NCBI RefSeq assembly: GCF_001787335.1
Contig: NZ_CP014674.1
Span: 2,522,501 to 2,586,500 of the forward strand
Origin: Kozakia baliensis
GTDB lineage: Bacteria; Pseudomonadota; Alphaproteobacteria; Acetobacterales; Acetobacteraceae
Direction: 5' to 3'
DNA: 64,000 bases
Below are positions 37,435-46,942 of the stretch, one piece after another. How positions within the stretch are numbered: the first letter of the stretch is position 1; each line of letters starts with the position of its first letter. The notes beneath the pieces were generated by a model. That model saw nothing but the letters and a program-made list of their open reading frames with translations. It had not been told where the DNA came from and ran no database searches. The position numbers and the translations under genes are program-made.

Positions 37435-38217
37435 CTACAAAGGCTGATTCGGGTCGGCCTCCAACACATCCTCATCCTGACGCGCCAAATAAGCATCGTG
37501 CGTGTCCGGAGAGAGCGCAATCACCCGGTCCCAATCCTCCCGCGCCTTCGCCATTTCGCCATGACGCGCGCGCAAGATACCACGCTCCAGCAACGCATCG
37601 ACATCCTCAGGCGATAACGCCAAAGCCCGCGCCACGTCCTGCAATCCCGCATCGATCTGCCCCAAGCGCCGATGGACCGAAGCCCGCAACACATAAGCAT
37701 GCGTCGCATCGTCCGCCCCGCGCTCCGGCAATCTGTCCAACGTCGCCAAACTAGCCGCGAAATCGCTCCGGTCATATTGCGATTGGGCCAACAAAATCCG
37801 CAAACCCAAATCATCCGGCGTCCAAGATAGAGCATAATGCGCGGACGCTTCAGCGGGTATCGTATTCCCCGTCAACAACCATGCACGGGCCGCTTGTCCC
37901 GCCAACCGTGCGATCTGCGCCGCATGCGGATCGGCGGGCGAAGGCGGTCGCCCGACCGTCAAGGAAGCCGCCAGCGCATCAAAACGCTGCGCCGCTTCCG
38001 GAGCCTCGCCCATCTCCAGCAACGCCAGCGCTCCGCATTGCCCCGCCTCCACACCACCGCCATGGCGTTCCCAATCGCGCGCCTGCGCCAACACCGCGCT
38101 CGGATTATCCGACAATCGGGTCAAACACTGCATCATGGCCGGAGACTCCGTCTGCGCTGCGGCCATGCCGCTCCACAAACAACTCCCTATCGCCACCCAT
38201 CTCAAAGCATGTGTCAT
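37435..38217 (-). CDS. Periplasmic TPR-repeat protein
   Basis: 260 residues from the ATG at 38217, giving a signal peptide (THALRWVAIGSCLWSGMAAA then QTESPA). The mature protein is a helical repeat solenoid. TPR-like units are visible as WLLTGNTIPAEASAHYALSW, THAYVLRASVHRRLGQIDAG and EDVDALLERGILRARHGEMA, with the last followed by KAREDWDRVIALSPDTHDAY. It ends ADPNQPL. Presumably a protein-protein adaptor in the periplasm. No partner is evident. Divergent from the next gene with a 49-bp gap that must contain both promoters. Confidence 0.83.
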   Translation of the reverse strand: MTHALRWVAIGSCLWSGMAAAQTESPAMMQCLTRLSDNPSAVLAQARDWERHGGGVEAGQCGALALLEMGEAPEAAQRFDALAASLTVGRPPSPADPHAAQIARLAGQAARAWLLTGNTIPAEASAHYALSWTPDDLGLRILLAQSQYDRSDFAASLATLDRLPERGADDATHAYVLRASVHRRLGQIDAGLQDVARALALSPEDVDALLERGILRARHGEMAKAREDWDRVIALSPDTHDAYLARQDEDVLEADPNQPL

Positions 38218-38266
38218 ATAAACTGATTGACGCGCCTGCCCCTGCGCGGTCAAGCAAAGAGACGTG

Positions 38267-39142
38267 ATGACCGACATAACCGCCCCTCGCCACCTTCTCA
38301 TCTTCGGACAAGGCTATTCCGCCAGCGCCGTGGCCGAACGCGCGCGTCAATCAGGCTGGCGCGTCACCGGCACACGCCGCACGCAGCCCAATAGCCCCGA
38401 CATCATCCCCATCGAAGCGGTCGGACCGCTGCTGCAAGACGTCACGCATATCCTTCTCAGCATCCCTCCCTGCCAGAAAGGCGATCCCGCTTGGCGGCTC
38501 TACGCCGAAACCTTGCGCCACGCCCCCCGTCTCGCCTGGATCGGCTATTATTCCACCACAGGCGTCTATGGAGACCGCCAAGGCGCGCGCGTGGACGAAT
38601 CGACGCCTCCCGCCCCCGGTCAGGCTCGCAGCCAAGCGCGGGTCGAAGCCGAACGCGCCTGGGCGTCCTTAGCGGCGGAACGCGCCATTGCATGCGACAT
38701 CATGCGCCTGGGCGGCATTTACGGCCCCGGCCGCTCCGCTTTCGATACGCTGCGTTCCGGCCATGCCCGCGCCATCGACGCGCCGGAGCATTGCTTCAGC
38801 CGCATCCACCGGGACGACATCGCCGAAGGCACCCTCGCCGCTATCGAAACCGCCGCCCAAACGCCAATTAAAGAAACGCGCATCCTTAATTTCACCGACA
38901 ACGAACCCAGCCCCCAGCGCGACGTGCTGGAAGAAGCCGCTCGCCTGCTGCATCTCCCTCCGCCTCCCGTCGTCACGCTCGCACAAGCCTGGCCGCAGAT
39001 GAGCCCCATGGCCCAAGGCTTCTGGTCGGAACGCCGTGTGGTCGACAGTACGCACACCCAGAAAACGCTCCAACGTCCCTGGCGCTATCCAAGCTACCGT
39101 GAAGGACTGGCCGCCATCCTAGCCGCTGCGCCCTTGCCATGA
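38267..39142 (+). CDS. NAD(P)-dependent epimerase/SDR-like protein (YeeZ type)
   Basis: 291 residues. Rossmann start HLLIFGQGYSASAVAERARQ with GxGYxA in place of the usual GxxGxxG, as in YeeZ-like proteins. The segment WIGYYSTTGVYGDRQGARVD supplies the SDR-like Ser/Tyr region, and IMRLGGIYGPGRSAFDTLRS is the usual NAD(P)-dependent epimerase/dehydratase segment. Start ATG at 38267 (a GTG lies directly upstream). Likely acts on a nucleotide sugar or other small molecule; the substrate is unknown. Confidence 0.85.
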   Translation: MTDITAPRHLLIFGQGYSASAVAERARQSGWRVTGTRRTQPNSPDIIPIEAVGPLLQDVTHILLSIPPCQKGDPAWRLYAETLRHAPRLAWIGYYSTTGVYGDRQGARVDESTPPAPGQARSQARVEAERAWASLAAERAIACDIMRLGGIYGPGRSAFDTLRSGHARAIDAPEHCFSRIHRDDIAEGTLAAIETAAQTPIKETRILNFTDNEPSPQRDVLEEAARLLHLPPPPVVTLAQAWPQMSPMAQGFWSERRVVDSTHTQKTLQRPWRYPSYREGLAAILAAAPLP

Positions 39143-39236
39143 CCCGACAATCAGCTTCCCGAAACCGAAACAATATCACTATCGCGCTCATCGCTCTGGC
39201 GCGTCGCGCGTCGGTTACGCTATGCACAACGCCTGC

Positions 39237-40388
39237 ATGATTATTCCCGCGCTTTTCCGACAGACCCTGCGTCGCCAGACCGCCCTCCTCGCGCTGACAA
39301 GCCTGCTGGGCGGCTGCATCTCTATCGGCCCCAGCCGCCTGACGCATGATCAGCTCGATTACTCGCGCGCCATGGGCGATTCGGAAAAACATGCGATGCT
39401 GCTCAACATTATCCGCATCCGCTACGCCGATCCGCCGACTTTCCTCGACACTACCCAGATCATCGCGGGCTATCAGCTCAACAGTTCCGTCAATGGCGGC
39501 TTCAACGCCTTTCCCTCAGGCATCGGCAGCTATCTGTTCGGTAGCGGCACCGCCACGATCCAGGAAAGCCCGACCTTTACCTATCAGCCCGAAACCGGCC
39601 AGCAATATGCCGAGAACGTCATTCGGCCGATTTCGCCCGTCGTCATCATGCCGCTGAGCCTCGGCGGCCTGCCGATCGACACCCTGCTCCGGCTGACGGC
39701 CCAATCGATCGATGGTCTTTCCAATATCCGCGCCCTCGGCGCAGGCCCCACAGGCGGCGGCTCCGTCCGTTTCTACCTGCTTTTGCACGATTTGCGGCAA
39801 TTGCAGGTCGCAGGCGCCATGACCATCCGAATCTCGACCGACGGCCCCAAACCCTCGGGCGAACAACCCAGCACCGGCTCGGCTAATAAACCGGACAATA
39901 AGAACAGCGGCCCGCAACCGGAACACGCCTATCTGGTCCTCACCACCACCTCCGATCCGGCACTGATCTCCATCCAGGGCGAAGTTCGCCGTCTGCTCCA
40001 TCTCGACCCGCATGCGGAAGAAGCCGAGATCGTCTATGGCCCCTACCCCAAAACCCCTGGCCAGATCGCCATCTTGACGCGTTCGATGTTCGCGATGCTG
40101 TCCCAGATCGCCTACGAGACGGAAGTGCCGGAAGACGACATCAAATCCGGGCGAACACCACCAACCGTCACACCCGTCGGCATCGAAACGCGGCCAGACG
40201 TCGTCATCCATTCCGGCAAACACAGGCCCGCCAAAGTCTATGACGCCGTGGAATATCGAGACCGTTGGTTCTGGATCGACGACGACGATTTCCGCAGTAA
40301 ACTCAGCTTCACCATGATGCAGATTCTCGCAGCACTAGCAGCCACAAGTCACTCCCCCGGTGGCGTCATTACAATCCCTGCCGGTTAA
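39237..40388 (+). CDS. Lipoprotein of unknown function
   Basis: 383 residues from the ATG at 39237 (an ATG at 39222 is also open). The lipobox LLGGC (Cys27) follows the leader RQTLRRQTALLALTS. The mature part begins ISIGPSRLTHDQLDYSRAMG and contains LLNIIRIRYADPPTFLDTTQ, a middle linker of low complexity (residues ~205-228, Ser/Pro/Asn/Lys rich), and a C-terminal domain ending SFTMMQILAALAATSHSPGG. The wording of this protein is familiar from proteobacterial genomes as an uncharacterised lipoprotein; no catalytic motif is seen. Confidence 0.75.
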   Translation: MIIPALFRQTLRRQTALLALTSLLGGCISIGPSRLTHDQLDYSRAMGDSEKHAMLLNIIRIRYADPPTFLDTTQIIAGYQLNSSVNGGFNAFPSGIGSYLFGSGTATIQESPTFTYQPETGQQYAENVIRPISPVVIMPLSLGGLPIDTLLRLTAQSIDGLSNIRALGAGPTGGGSVRFYLLLHDLRQLQVAGAMTIRISTDGPKPSGEQPSTGSANKPDNKNSGPQPEHAYLVLTTTSDPALISIQGEVRRLLHLDPHAEEAEIVYGPYPKTPGQIAILTRSMFAMLSQIAYETEVPEDDIKSGRTPPTVTPVGIETRPDVVIHSGKHRPAKVYDAVEYRDRWFWIDDDDFRSKLSFTMMQILAALAATSHSPGGVITIPAG

Positions 40389-40512
40389 GAGCATTGCAGA
40401 TGTGTAAAGATTTCTAGTTATCTAAGTTTTCGCTTTAAACCGATCACGAACATGTGGCTCATCATACCAATTCGATGAGGTTACTTTACGCCCCATCGAA
40501 ACAGGAGGTCTC

Positions 40513-40896
40513 ATGTCGTCTCGAACAAGACCCAGACGCGCCAGCGACTGGGCAACTCTGCTCCTCGGTCTCGTGATCGCCGTATTCGGGCTGATTTTCG
40601 TGGCCATGGGCGGATATCTCGCCATTCTCGGCGGTTCCTTGTATTATGTCATCTGCGGCATCGTACTCGTAGCATCCGGCGCCCTCATAGGGTTGGGTCG
40701 CCTGCTTGGCGCTTATCTCTATATTCTCGCCTGGGTCGGCACCATCCTCTGGACCATCTATGAAGTCGGCTTCTCTTGGTGGGAGTGGCTTCCGCGCGAT
40801 TTTGGTCCAACCATTCTCGCCATCCTGGTCGTCCTCGCCCTTCCGGTCCTGCGCCGTCAGGATACGATCCGCCCCATCTCACGCGGAGCCGTCTGA
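40513..40896 (+). CDS. sldB: Polyol dehydrogenase small membrane subunit
   Basis: 127 residues with four to five membrane helices: WATLLLGLVIAVFGLIFVAM, YLAILGGSLYYVICGIVLVA, LLGAYLYILAWVGTILWTIY and FGPTILAILVVLALPVLRRQ. Length and pattern match SldB of acetic acid bacteria, the membrane partner that anchors SldA and passes electrons to ubiquinone. AGGAGG lies just before the ATG at 40513. Its stop TGA shares an A with the sldA ATG, so the two subunits are made together. The same helix pattern occurs fused at the N-terminus of PQQ glucose dehydrogenase, which supports the role. Confidence 0.93.
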   Translation: MSSRTRPRRASDWATLLLGLVIAVFGLIFVAMGGYLAILGGSLYYVICGIVLVASGALIGLGRLLGAYLYILAWVGTILWTIYEVGFSWWEWLPRDFGPTILAILVVLALPVLRRQDTIRPISRGAV

Positions 40897-43094
40897 TGCG
40901 TAGAACCTCTCTTCTCACCGCCACCGTCCTTGGCGGTCTCCTCAGCGGTGGCATCGCCCTGGCGCAGGTTCCCCCCAAGGACCAACCTCCGGGTCCGGGC
41001 AACAACACCCAGCAAGAACCACGTTCTCCGCACGAAGCGGGAAAATTCGGTGCGCCGGATCCGTCCAACCCGCAAGCGCCGGGCGTGAACGCGGCCAACC
41101 TGCCCGACAATACCGAAATCGATATCGCGGAAGTTCCCCAGGCCGCGCCGCAGCTCAGCGCAAACCCCGCGCATGATGACTGGCCCGCTTACGGTCGAGA
41201 CGACGATGCCTCCCGCTATTCTCCGCTCGATCAACTAACCCCGCAGAACGTCGGCCAACTCAAACGCGCCTTCGTCTATCACACGGGCAGCAAACCCGCC
41301 CCGGGCCAAGTCAATAAATGGGCCGCCGAGACGACCCCGATCAAAGTCGGCGATTCGCTTTACATGTGTTCGGCCATGAACGACATGATGCGTATCGACG
41401 CCGCGACCGGCAAAGAAATCTGGCGCTTCAACGCCGGCGTGAAATATCACTCCATTCCCTATACCGCCGCCTGTAAAGCCGTCACCTACTACACATCCTC
41501 GACGGTTCCCGAAGGCCAGCCCTGCCATAACCGCATCATGGAAGGCACGCTGGACGAACGCCTGATCCAGGTGGACGCGGAAACCGGCAAAGCCTGCGAA
41601 GGCTTCGGCTTCCACGGCCAGATCAACCTGATGCAAGGCATGGGCGAATCGGTGCCGGGCTTCGTGTCCATGACCACCCCGCCCCCAGTCATCAACGGCA
41701 TCGCCGTCGTCAACCAAGAAGTGCTGGATGGCCAGCGCCGCTGGGCGCCGTCAGGCGTGATCCGTGGTTATGACGCCGAAAGCGGTAAATTCGTCTGGGC
41801 TTGGGACGTCAACAATCCCGACAACCACCATCAACCCGCCCCCGGCGAGCATTACAGCCGCGGCACGCCCAACTCCTGGGCCGTCATGACGGGCGATAAC
41901 GAACTCGGCCTCGTCTACGTGCCGACCGGCAACTCCGCTTCCGATTATTACAGCGCCATGCGTTCGGATAAGGAAAACGCGGTTTCTTCCGCCCTGGTCG
42001 CCATCGACGTCAAAACCGGTTCGCCCCGCTGGGTCTTCCAGACCGTGCATAAGGACGTCTGGGATTACGATATCGGTTCGCAGGCCACGAAGTTCGACTA
42101 TCACGCGCAAGATGGCAGCACGATCCCGGCGATCATCTTGCCGACCAAACGCGGCCAGACCTTCATCCTCGACCGCCGCACCGGCAAGCCGCTCCCGGAA
42201 TTCCCCGTGGAAGAGCGCCCCGCGCCTTCGCCCGGCAACATCCCGGAAGACCCGCGCTCGCCGACGCAGCCCTGGTCCATCGCCTTCCCCCGTCTGGGTT
42301 TCCCGGAACTCAAGGAAAGCGATATGTGGGGCATGTCCCCGATCGATCAGCTCTTCTGCCGCATCAAATATCGTCGCGCCAACTATATCGGCGAGTTCAC
42401 CCCGCCGAGCGTCAAGAAGCCCTGGATCGAATATCCCGGTTATAACGGCGGCAGCGACTGGGGCAGCATGGCCTACGACGCCAAGAACGGCATCGTCATC
42501 GCCAACTGGAACAACACCCCGATGTACGACCAGCTCGTCACCCGCAAACAAGCGGACAAGCTGGGCCTGATGCCGATCGACAACCCGAACTTCAATCCGG
42601 GCGGCGGCGGCGCGGAAGGTAACGGCGCCATGGCGGAAACGCCCTACGGCATCGTCGTAACCCCGTTCTGGGATCAGTACACCGGCATGATGTGCAACAA
42701 GCCGCCTTACGGCGCGATCACGGCGATCGACATCAAAACGCATAAGGTTCTATGGCAACAGCCGCTCGGCACCGCGCGCGCCAACGGCCCGTGGGGCCTG
42801 CCGACCGGCCTGCCGCTCAATATCGGCACGCCGAACAACGGCGGTCCGGTCGTCACCGCAGGCGGCCTGATCTTTGTGGCGGCAGCGACGGATAATCTGA
42901 TCCGCGCCATCGACATCAAGACCGGCAAAGTCGTGTGGAGCGACGTCCTCCCCGGTGGCGGTCAAGCAACGCCCATGACCTACCAGGTCAACGGCAAGCA
43001 ATATCTCGCCATCATGGCGGGCGGCCATCACTTCATGATGACGCCAGTCTCCGACGCACTCGTCGTCTACGCCCTGCCGGACAACGTGCACTAA
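40896..43094 (+). CDS. sldA: PQQ-dependent polyol (glycerol/sorbitol) dehydrogenase large subunit
   Basis: 732 residues from the ATG that overlaps the sldB stop. A signal peptide (MRRTSLLTATVLGGLLSGGI, ending ALA-QVPP) exports it to the periplasm. The eight-bladed propeller shows repeated Trp/Gly docking motifs such as DDWPAYGRDDDASRYSPLDQ, TGKEIWRFNAG, TGSPRWVFQTVHKDVWDYDI and TGKVVWSDVLPGG, plus GQTFILDRRTGKPLPEFPVE. It oxidises secondary alcohols of polyols (glycerol to dihydroxyacetone, sorbitol to sorbose and others). Close relation to PQQ glucose dehydrogenase is expected, but the separate small subunit argues for SldA. A strong terminator follows. Confidence 0.92.
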   Translation: MRRTSLLTATVLGGLLSGGIALAQVPPKDQPPGPGNNTQQEPRSPHEAGKFGAPDPSNPQAPGVNAANLPDNTEIDIAEVPQAAPQLSANPAHDDWPAYGRDDDASRYSPLDQLTPQNVGQLKRAFVYHTGSKPAPGQVNKWAAETTPIKVGDSLYMCSAMNDMMRIDAATGKEIWRFNAGVKYHSIPYTAACKAVTYYTSSTVPEGQPCHNRIMEGTLDERLIQVDAETGKACEGFGFHGQINLMQGMGESVPGFVSMTTPPPVINGIAVVNQEVLDGQRRWAPSGVIRGYDAESGKFVWAWDVNNPDNHHQPAPGEHYSRGTPNSWAVMTGDNELGLVYVPTGNSASDYYSAMRSDKENAVSSALVAIDVKTGSPRWVFQTVHKDVWDYDIGSQATKFDYHAQDGSTIPAIILPTKRGQTFILDRRTGKPLPEFPVEERPAPSPGNIPEDPRSPTQPWSIAFPRLGFPELKESDMWGMSPIDQLFCRIKYRRANYIGEFTPPSVKKPWIEYPGYNGGSDWGSMAYDAKNGIVIANWNNTPMYDQLVTRKQADKLGLMPIDNPNFNPGGGGAEGNGAMAETPYGIVVTPFWDQYTGMMCNKPPYGAITAIDIKTHKVLWQQPLGTARANGPWGLPTGLPLNIGTPNNGGPVVTAGGLIFVAAATDNLIRAIDIKTGKVVWSDVLPGGGQATPMTYQVNGKQYLAIMAGGHHFMMTPVSDALVVYALPDNVH

Positions 43095-43119
43095 GCACCG
43101 CGCAGCAAAGGGAAAAAGA

Positions 43120-43146
43120 AAGGCCGGGCCAAAAGCCCGGCCTTTT
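43120..43146 (+). terminator. Intrinsic terminator of sldBA
   Basis: AAGGCCGGGC-CAAAA-GCCCGGCCTT followed by TT at the end of the operon, 26 bp after the sldA stop. Ten-pair GC-rich stem with a short loop. Confidence 0.92.
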
Positions 43147-43182
43147 CATTTCCATCCGAAAACATGCTAGTTTTCGTTTCAA

Positions 43183-44388
43183 ATGCCTCCGCCGCCCACT
43201 TCCCCCACGATCCTGCAAGTTCTTCCTGCCCTCGGCACCGGGGGCATCGAACGCGGCACAATCGAAATTGCAGAGGCCATCACCCAAGCAAGCGGGCGCG
43301 CCCTCGTCGCCAGCGCGGGCGGTCGCCTTACGCCCAAACTCGGCGCCGTCGGCGCGCTGCACATCGAAATCGACCTGCGCAGCAAATCCCCGCTCGCCAT
43401 CTGGCGCAACGCCCGCCGCCTCGCCCGCCTCATCCGGCAGGAAAACATCAGCCTCGTCCACGCTCGGTCCCGCGCCCCCGCCTGGGCCGCCTACCTCGCC
43501 TGCCGCAAAACCCGCACGCCCTTCGTCACGACATGGCACGGAGTCCATTCCGAAAACTGGCCGGGGAAAAAACGCTATAATTCCGTTCTCGCACGCGGCG
43601 ACCGCGTAATCGCCATCAGCAAATATATCGCCGACCGCCTCCGCCAGAATTACCGCGTCGGGCTGGACCGCCTGCGTCTCATCCCCCGCGGCGCCGACGC
43701 TCGGCGCTTCGATCCCGAATGCGTCCACGGTCCACGCATCCAAGCCCTCGCGGAAGCCTGGGCGCTTCCTGACGACGCACGCATCATCATGCTGCCAGGC
43801 CGCCTCACGCGCTGGAAAGGCCAAATGCTTCTGCTGGATGCGCTCGCCCAGCTTCAAACCACACTCGATCAACACTGGATTTGCGTTTTCGTCGGTCCCG
43901 CCGACCCCCAAGACCGCTTCGTGCGCGAACTTCAGGCCCACGCCACCCAACTCGGCATCGGCGAGCGCCTTCGCTTCGCCGGCCTGTGCCAGGACATGCC
44001 CGCCGCCTACGCCATGGCGGATGTCGTCGTCATTCCTTCACTGAAGCCAGAACCTTTCGGACGCGTCGTGGTGGAAGCGCAGGCCATGGGTTGCCCCGTC
44101 ATCGTCTCCGCCCAGGGCGGCGCGATGGAAACCATTCTCCCCGGCGAAACCGGCCTGCTCGTTCCGCCCAACGATGCACCGGCAGTTGCGGAGGCGTTAT
44201 GGCAAGTCCTTAACGCCACGCCGGAAGATCTCGCCGCTCTGGCCGAAACCGCGCGCGATCACGTCCTGCGGCATTATACCACATGGCAGATGCAAAGCGC
44301 GACGCTCAGCGTGTATGACGAACTCCTCGGCACGAATCTTCGCGCCAATTTCACCAACACCGATTGCCCTAGCGACGAACCACGATGA
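43183..44388 (+). CDS. Glycosyltransferase family 4
   Basis: 401 residues, GT-B fold. N-terminal half: ILQVLPALGTGGIERGTIEI (GGxE motif), and VTTWHGVHSENWPGKKRYNS. C-terminal half: LPGRLTRWKGQMLLLDALAQ and the family E-x7-E motif, seen as SLKPEPFGRVVVEAQAMGCP. Expected to transfer a sugar in LPS or exopolysaccharide synthesis at the cytoplasmic face. Its stop overlaps the start of a small charged protein gene by four bases. Confidence 0.9.
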   Translation: MPPPPTSPTILQVLPALGTGGIERGTIEIAEAITQASGRALVASAGGRLTPKLGAVGALHIEIDLRSKSPLAIWRNARRLARLIRQENISLVHARSRAPAWAAYLACRKTRTPFVTTWHGVHSENWPGKKRYNSVLARGDRVIAISKYIADRLRQNYRVGLDRLRLIPRGADARRFDPECVHGPRIQALAEAWALPDDARIIMLPGRLTRWKGQMLLLDALAQLQTTLDQHWICVFVGPADPQDRFVRELQAHATQLGIGERLRFAGLCQDMPAAYAMADVVVIPSLKPEPFGRVVVEAQAMGCPVIVSAQGGAMETILPGETGLLVPPNDAPAVAEALWQVLNATPEDLAALAETARDHVLRHYTTWQMQSATLSVYDELLGTNLRANFTNTDCPSDEPR

Positions 44389-44564
44389 ACGCGCCCAAAC
44401 CCAAACTCTCCCCCACCCTTAAAGAAAAAGCCCAGGCGGATCTTGAAGCCCGCCTCACGCGCGAGGCCGCCGCCCTGCGCGCCAACCTCAAACGCCGCAA
44501 ACAACAGGTCCGAGACCGCACCGAAAAAGCCCCGCAGGACCAAGACGATTCCGAACCCGCCTGA
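44385..44564 (+). CDS. Small charged protein, 59 aa
   Basis: The ATG at 44385 overlaps the preceding stop (ATGA). The product MNAPKPKLSPTLKEKAQADL continues EARLTREAAALRANLKRRKQQ and ends with an acidic tail DQDDSEPA. It is one long predicted helix with a Lys/Arg-rich face, codon use like its neighbours and a clean overlap junction, which supports a real gene. Similar tiny helical proteins with unknown roles occur in alphaproteobacterial genomes. It is followed 14 bp later by a quinol-monooxygenase-like gene. Confidence 0.65.
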   Translation: MNAPKPKLSPTLKEKAQADLEARLTREAAALRANLKRRKQQVRDRTEKAPQDQDDSEPA

Positions 44565-44578
44565 AAGGTTGAAATTCC

Positions 44579-44872
44579 ATGCCCAAATCCCTCTACGCCA
44601 CCATGAAAGCCCTGCCCCAGCATCGCGATAAACTTGCCGAATTGCTGACGAACCTCGCCAAAGACGTGCGCGCCGAACCGGGCAATGTGCGTTTCGAAGT
44701 CTATACGCTCGCCACCGACCCCAACTTCTTCCATGTAGAAGAAACATACCGAGACGAAAACGCCTTCCAGGCCCATATCGCCACCGCCCACGGCAAGGCC
44801 TTCAACGCCGCCATTACGGATCTGGTCGAAGGTGGCGGCTCGACCGTGGTGTTCCTCGAACCCATCGCCTGA
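44579..44872 (+). CDS. Antibiotic-biosynthesis-monooxygenase (ABM) domain protein
   Basis: 97 residues, the usual size for this dimeric ferredoxin-like fold. It begins [20 protein letters not shown], has the central [20 protein letters not shown] with the conserved Tyr/Phe and Glu-rich region, and then [20 protein letters not shown] with the His pair of the active cavity. Relatives (YgiN-like) oxidise quinols or bind small aromatic molecules. GAAAGG lies about 8 bases before the ATG. Confidence 0.88.
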   Translation: MPKSLYATMKALPQHRDKLAELLTNLAKDVRAEPGNVRFEVYTLATDPNFFHVEETYRDENAFQAHIATAHGKAFNAAITDLVEGGGSTVVFLEPIA

Positions 44873-44951
44873 CCGAAGGCATTTGCGTGCGACTCGACGA
44901 ACCGCTAAAGCACGCTTTCGTCATCGCCTCATTTTCTGGAGTTCGCACGCC

Positions 44952-45503
44952 ATGCCGATCATGCCCGATAGCTGGATCCGCCGTATGGCGAAGGAACACG
45001 GAATGATCGAACCCTTCGTCGAGGCGCAAAAGCGCGAAGGCGTCATCTCCTACGGCCTCTCCTCCTACGGATACGACGCCCGCGTCGGCGAGGATTTCAA
45101 AATCTTCACCGATGTCGATAACGCCGTGGTCGATCCCAAGAATTTCGCAGCCAACAGCTTCGTCACCCGCACGGGCGACATCACCATCCCGCCCAACAGC
45201 TTCGCCCTGGCCCATACGATCGAGTATTTCCGCATCCCGCGCGATACGCTGGTCGTCTGTCTCGGCAAATCCACCTATGCGCGCTGCGGCATCATCGTGA
45301 ACGTCACCCCGCTGGAACCGGAGTGGGAAGGCCAGGTCACGATCGAAATCAGCAACACCACCAAACTTCCCGCCCGCATCTACGCCAATGAAGGCATCTG
45401 CCAGTTCCTGTTCTTCCAAGGCGCCTCGCCCTGCGAAGTCAGCTATGCCGACCGCGCTGGAAAATACATGCGCCAATCCGGCGTCACCACACCCCGGCTC
45501 TAA
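44952..45503 (+). CDS. dcd: dCTP deaminase
   Basis: 183 residues, the normal size. Produces dUTP from dCTP for thymidylate synthesis. Family segments: [40 protein letters not shown] then [20 protein letters not shown] containing the catalytic Glu and trimer-active-site residues, and [20 protein letters not shown] near the end. The ATG at 44952 was chosen because it gives the conserved short N-terminus; the frame open upstream overlaps the previous gene. Confidence 0.96.
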   Translation: MPIMPDSWIRRMAKEHGMIEPFVEAQKREGVISYGLSSYGYDARVGEDFKIFTDVDNAVVDPKNFAANSFVTRTGDITIPPNSFALAHTIEYFRIPRDTLVVCLGKSTYARCGIIVNVTPLEPEWEGQVTIEISNTTKLPARIYANEGICQFLFFQGASPCEVSYADRAGKYMRQSGVTTPRL

Positions 45504-45566
45504 AGCAAAAAAACAAAAAATATCGCCGAAACGCTCGCTGATCCACGATTTTGCCCTTCTCCCGCC

Positions 45567-45692
45567 ATGAAAGACGTCATCTATCATCTTGACGAAGCCA
45601 TCATGACAGGGGATTGGGCGGCACCCATCCCGCATCGCAGCCAGGAGCCAAACCCGTGGACCGTTTCATTATTCGCGGCGGCAACCGCCTAG
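45567..45692 (+). CDS. Possible 41-aa leader ORF overlapping murA
   Basis: ATG at 45567 opens [20 protein letters not shown] and continues to a TAG at 45692, overlapping the murA start by 37 bases in another frame. Reading it would carry ribosomes across the murA ribosome-binding site, so it could couple or attenuate murA translation. Evidence is limited to an open frame with plausible composition; it may not be expressed. Confidence 0.25.
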   Translation: MKDVIYHLDEAIMTGDWAAPIPHRSQEPNPWTVSLFAAATA

Positions 45693-46918
45693 AGGGCGAC
45701 ATCCAAATCGGCGGGGCCAAAAATGCGGGCCTGAAACTCATGGTGGCCGGATTACTGACCGGCGAACGCCTGATCCTTTCCAACGTCCCCAAAATCGCCG
45801 ATATCGCCACCATGCGCGACCTGCTGCGCCAGCACGGCATCGCGGTGGAGAATGTCGATGCGGAGGGCCGCACCCTTTCCATTGGCGGCCCGATCGAATC
45901 GGTCGAAGCGCCTTACGACATCGTCTCCAAAATGCGCGCCTCCATCCTCGTGCTCGGCCCGCTCCTCGCCCGCGCGCATGAAGCCCGCGTCTCCCTGCCC
46001 GGCGGCTGCGCCATCGGCACCCGCCCGGTGGACATGCATCTCAAGGGCCTGGAAACGCTCGGCGCGGAAATCCGCCTCGAAGGCGGCTATATCAACGCCC
46101 GCGCGCCCGGCGGCCTCAAAGGCGACCGTATCGTCCTGCCTTTCGCATCCGTTGGCGCAACCGAAAACCTGCTCATGGCCGCCACGCTCGCCAAAGGGCG
46201 CACGGAAATCGTCAACGCCGCGCGCGAACCTGAAATCGGCGATCTCGTGGAATGCCTCAACCGCATGGGCGCACGTATCAGCGGCTCCGGTTCCGGCACG
46301 CTCGTCATCGACGGCGTGGATGCTCTCCACGGCGCGGAACATGCCGTCATGGCGGACCGCATCGAGTGCGGCACCTACGCTTGCGCGGCGGGCATCACCG
46401 GCGGCGATCTGCGCCTCCTCGGTGGCCGCATCAGCGACCTCGGCGCCGTCGTGCGTACGTTGGAAGAAGCGGGCGTGGAAGTCATCGCCGAGGAAAATGC
46501 CCTCCGCGTGCGCCGCAACGGCCCGCTGCACGGCGTCGATATCATGACCGAACCCTATCCCGGTTTCCCGACCGACATGCAAGCCCAGTTCATGGCCATG
46601 CTCTCTATGGCGGACGGCGCTTCGATGGTGACGGAAACCATCTTCGAAAATCGCTTCATGCATGTGCCGGAACTCAACCGCATGGGCGCGCGCATCAATG
46701 TGCATGGCTCCTCGGCCATCATCCGCGGCGTGCCCAAACTCTCCGGCGCCCCTGTCATGGCCACCGATCTGCGCGCCTCGTTCTCGCTCATTCTGGCCGG
46801 TCTCGCCGCCGCGGGCGAAACCATCCTCAGCCGCATTTATCATCTCGATCGCGGTTATGAGGCGGTGGACCGCAAACTCGCCGCCGTCGGCGCGCGGATC
46901 GAACGCATCCGCGAATAA
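45656..46918 (+). CDS. murA: UDP-N-acetylglucosamine 1-carboxyvinyltransferase
   Basis: 420 residues from the GTG at 45656, which has AGGAG nine bases upstream. First committed step of peptidoglycan synthesis, transferring enolpyruvate to UDP-GlcNAc. The EPSP-synthase fold is complete: [20 protein letters not shown] then [12 protein letters not shown], the active-site loop [20 protein letters not shown] with Cys118 (the fosfomycin target is intact), and [20 protein letters not shown] at the end. Confidence 0.97.
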   Translation: MDRFIIRGGNRLEGDIQIGGAKNAGLKLMVAGLLTGERLILSNVPKIADIATMRDLLRQHGIAVENVDAEGRTLSIGGPIESVEAPYDIVSKMRASILVLGPLLARAHEARVSLPGGCAIGTRPVDMHLKGLETLGAEIRLEGGYINARAPGGLKGDRIVLPFASVGATENLLMAATLAKGRTEIVNAAREPEIGDLVECLNRMGARISGSGSGTLVIDGVDALHGAEHAVMADRIECGTYACAAGITGGDLRLLGGRISDLGAVVRTLEEAGVEVIAEENALRVRRNGPLHGVDIMTEPYPGFPTDMQAQFMAMLSMADGASMVTETIFENRFMHVPELNRMGARINVHGSSAIIRGVPKLSGAPVMATDLRASFSLILAGLAAAGETILSRIYHLDRGYEAVDRKLAAVGARIERIRE

Positions 46919-46942
46919 ATCTCGTCTAGAGGGAGCGTTTCT

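Noticed and set aside
45752-46843. Long open frame antisense to murA (363 codons)
   Set aside because: Composition dominated by His/Asp/Ala/Gly/Arg with no motif; shadow of murA.
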